From: CAYRYU01 sp964428355
GTDB taxonomy: Bacteria; Muiribacteriota; Ozemobacteria; Ozemobacterales; Ozemobacteraceae
Length of the DNA stretch: 21,743 nucleotides
Assembly: GCA_964428355.1 (NCBI GenBank)
Contig: CAYRYU010000113.1
Location: 1-21,743 of the forward strand
Direction: 5' to 3'
Part shown: positions 21,020-21,743 of the stretch, piece by piece
Numbering within the stretch: position 1 is the stretch's first letter
Layout: every line of letters begins with the position of its first letter
Translations under genes and position numbers: made by a program
The notes under the pieces: model-generated
What the model was told of the DNA's origin: nothing
Database searches by the model: none
Seen by the model: only the letters and a program-made list of their open reading frames with translations

Positions 21020-21048
21020 CCGCCCGCACCGGGCATTTGTGCGGGCGG
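21020..21048 (+). promoter_or_regulatory. GC-rich hairpin in the cytochrome leader
   Basis: A perfect 10-bp stem (CCGCCCGCAC at 21020-21029 with GTGCGGGCGG at 21039-21048) encloses a 9-nt loop. It lies between the predicted start site and the ribosome site GGGGAG (21057-21062). No T-tract follows it, so it is not an ordinary intrinsic terminator. It could stabilise the mRNA, tune translation, or be a protein-binding site. Confidence 0.5.
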
Positions 21049-21067
21049 ACATGCAAGGGGAGTCCCG

Positions 21068-21553
21068 ATGAAAAAGCCGATTTCCGCAGCGTTGTGCGCC
21101 GCCGCGGTCGCACTGGTGGTGGGAGGGTTCCTCACCGCCTATTCCGCCGAGCCTCCGGTTGCCGGGATCGAGACGAAGCGCGTGGAACCCGGCACCCCGA
21201 CGGGCCCGGGGGAGACCCTCGAGGCATCCGGACCCCTCGCGTCGGGGCCGGTCGGGCCGGGCACCGTTGCATCCGGGTCGGCGGAGCAGGCCAAACCGGT
21301 CGAGCCGACGCGGATTCTCGTCTTCACGCGCACCGGATCGGCGGGCAAGGTTTCCTTCAACCACGATTTCCACATCCGGAATGGGAAGTGCGAGTCCTGT
21401 CATGCGGGGAATCCGCCGTTGTTCTCAGACAAGAAGCGTTCGGAAACGCAGTTTCTGATGAAGGACATGTACGCCGGGGGAAGCTGCGGGGCCTGCCACG
21501 ACGGGAAGAAGAGTTTCGACGCGGTCTCGGGCTGCAAGAAGTGCCACGAGTAG
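21068..21553 (+). CDS. Periplasmic triheme c7-type cytochrome
   Basis: The 161-residue preprotein has a Sec signal peptide (about 1-26, cleavage after AYSA), with GGGGAG 5 nt before ATG 21068. Residues 27-80 form a Pro/Gly/Ala/Glu-rich linker without predicted structure. The C-terminal 80 residues carry three heme-binding CxxCH motifs, CESCH (108-112), CGACH (140-144) and CKKCH (156-160). The extra histidines in FNHDFH (His99, His102) are probable distal ligands, giving bis-His low-potential hemes. This matches triheme cytochrome c7-like proteins used for periplasmic electron transfer in anaerobes. Only one residue follows the last heme motif. It sits directly downstream of the resB-ccsA pair, which would attach its hemes. 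Confidence 0.9.
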   Translation: MKKPISAALCAAAVALVVGGFLTAYSAEPPVAGIETKRVEPGTPTGPGETLEASGPLASGPVGPGTVASGSAEQAKPVEPTRILVFTRTGSAGKVSFNHDFHIRNGKCESCHAGNPPLFSDKKRSETQFLMKDMYAGGSCGACHDGKKSFDAVSGCKKCHE

Positions 21554-21567
21554 CCTCCCCTTTCGAG

Positions 21568-21743
21568 ATGCTGGTCCAGCAGGTTCCTCACGTCGCCTTC
21601 GAGGTCGATGACCTCGAGAGGGCGATGGAGGGCAGGAAGGTCATTTCCCCGCCAGGTTCTCCGTCTGGAGGTGTCAGGGTGGCCATGATCGAGGACAACG
21701 GCTGCCCGATCGAACTGATCGAGTTTTCGAAGCCCGGAAGGCC
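21568..21743 (+). CDS. Partial VOC/glyoxalase-like protein, cut by window end
   Basis: An open frame from ATG 21568 runs off the window after 58 codons. It begins MLVQQVPHVAFEVDDLERA and contains GVRVAMIEDNGCPIELIEF, the pattern of one beta-alpha-beta-beta-beta half of the vicinal oxygen chelate (glyoxalase/dioxygenase) fold. His8 and a Glu in PIELIEF occupy metal-ligand positions. No FYxxxLG helix is present, so it looks more like the second half of a VOC protein, although nothing upstream encodes the first half. It starts 14 nt after the cytochrome stop with no good ribosome site. The start, the length and whether it is intact cannot be settled here. Confidence 0.55.
   Translation, partial: MLVQQVPHVAFEVDDLERAMEGRKVISPPGSPSGGVRVAMIEDNGCPIELIEFSKPGR

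Overview
The window is GC-rich (roughly 60% by eye) and gene-dense, with no rRNA, tRNA, CRISPR array or insertion sequence that I can see. A surface lipoprotein, system II (ResB/CcsA) cytochrome c maturation, a triheme periplasmic cytochrome, a prepilin peptidase and very large membrane-bound class III cyclases together point to an anaerobic or facultative, diderm, deep-branching environmental bacterium. Candidatus Riflebacteria-like genomes are one candidate, but this is an impression only and no phylogenetic marker is present.

Left part (1-15735, minus strand). A single 9.8 kb gene (51-9863) encodes a 3270-residue modular lipoprotein. Its modules are an N-terminal beta domain, a possible propeller-like segment, two Big_7-type Ig domains flanking a thioredoxin-fold domain that has lost its CxxC, a concanavalin-like domain, six copies of a ~165-175-residue repeat I do not recognise, IPT/TIG domains, five He_PIG Ig domains, a second concanavalin-like domain and a last IPT domain. 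It ends at a clear intrinsic terminator (1-37). Upstream of it are two tandem, ATGA-overlapping genes for polytopic receptor adenylate/guanylate cyclases (12901-15717, then 10043-12904). They share one architecture: TM, outside region, TM-TM, outside region, TM, HAMP, cyclase. The first gene has lost one metal-binding Asp and the second is complete, so a C1/C2-like heterodimer is possible.

Right part (15774-20945, plus strand). A good sigma70-like promoter (15774-15803) sits between the divergent blocks. It precedes five tightly packed genes: an agmatinase-family ureohydrolase, a prepilin peptidase with a decayed N-terminal metal site, a 2H phosphoesterase-like protein, ResB and CcsA/ResC. 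Spacing of 0-12 nt suggests one operon.

Right end (20973-21743). A promoter with a perfect -35 and a GC-rich leader hairpin precede a secreted triheme c7-type cytochrome, a plausible client of the ResB/CcsA system just upstream. The window ends inside a gene resembling half of a glyoxalase/VOC fold.

The points most worth a second look are the asymmetric cyclase pair, the six-copy CD..GNGNDVW repeat, the thioredoxin-like domain with TxxC in a surface lipoprotein, and a perfect 168-bp internal duplication in the giant gene.
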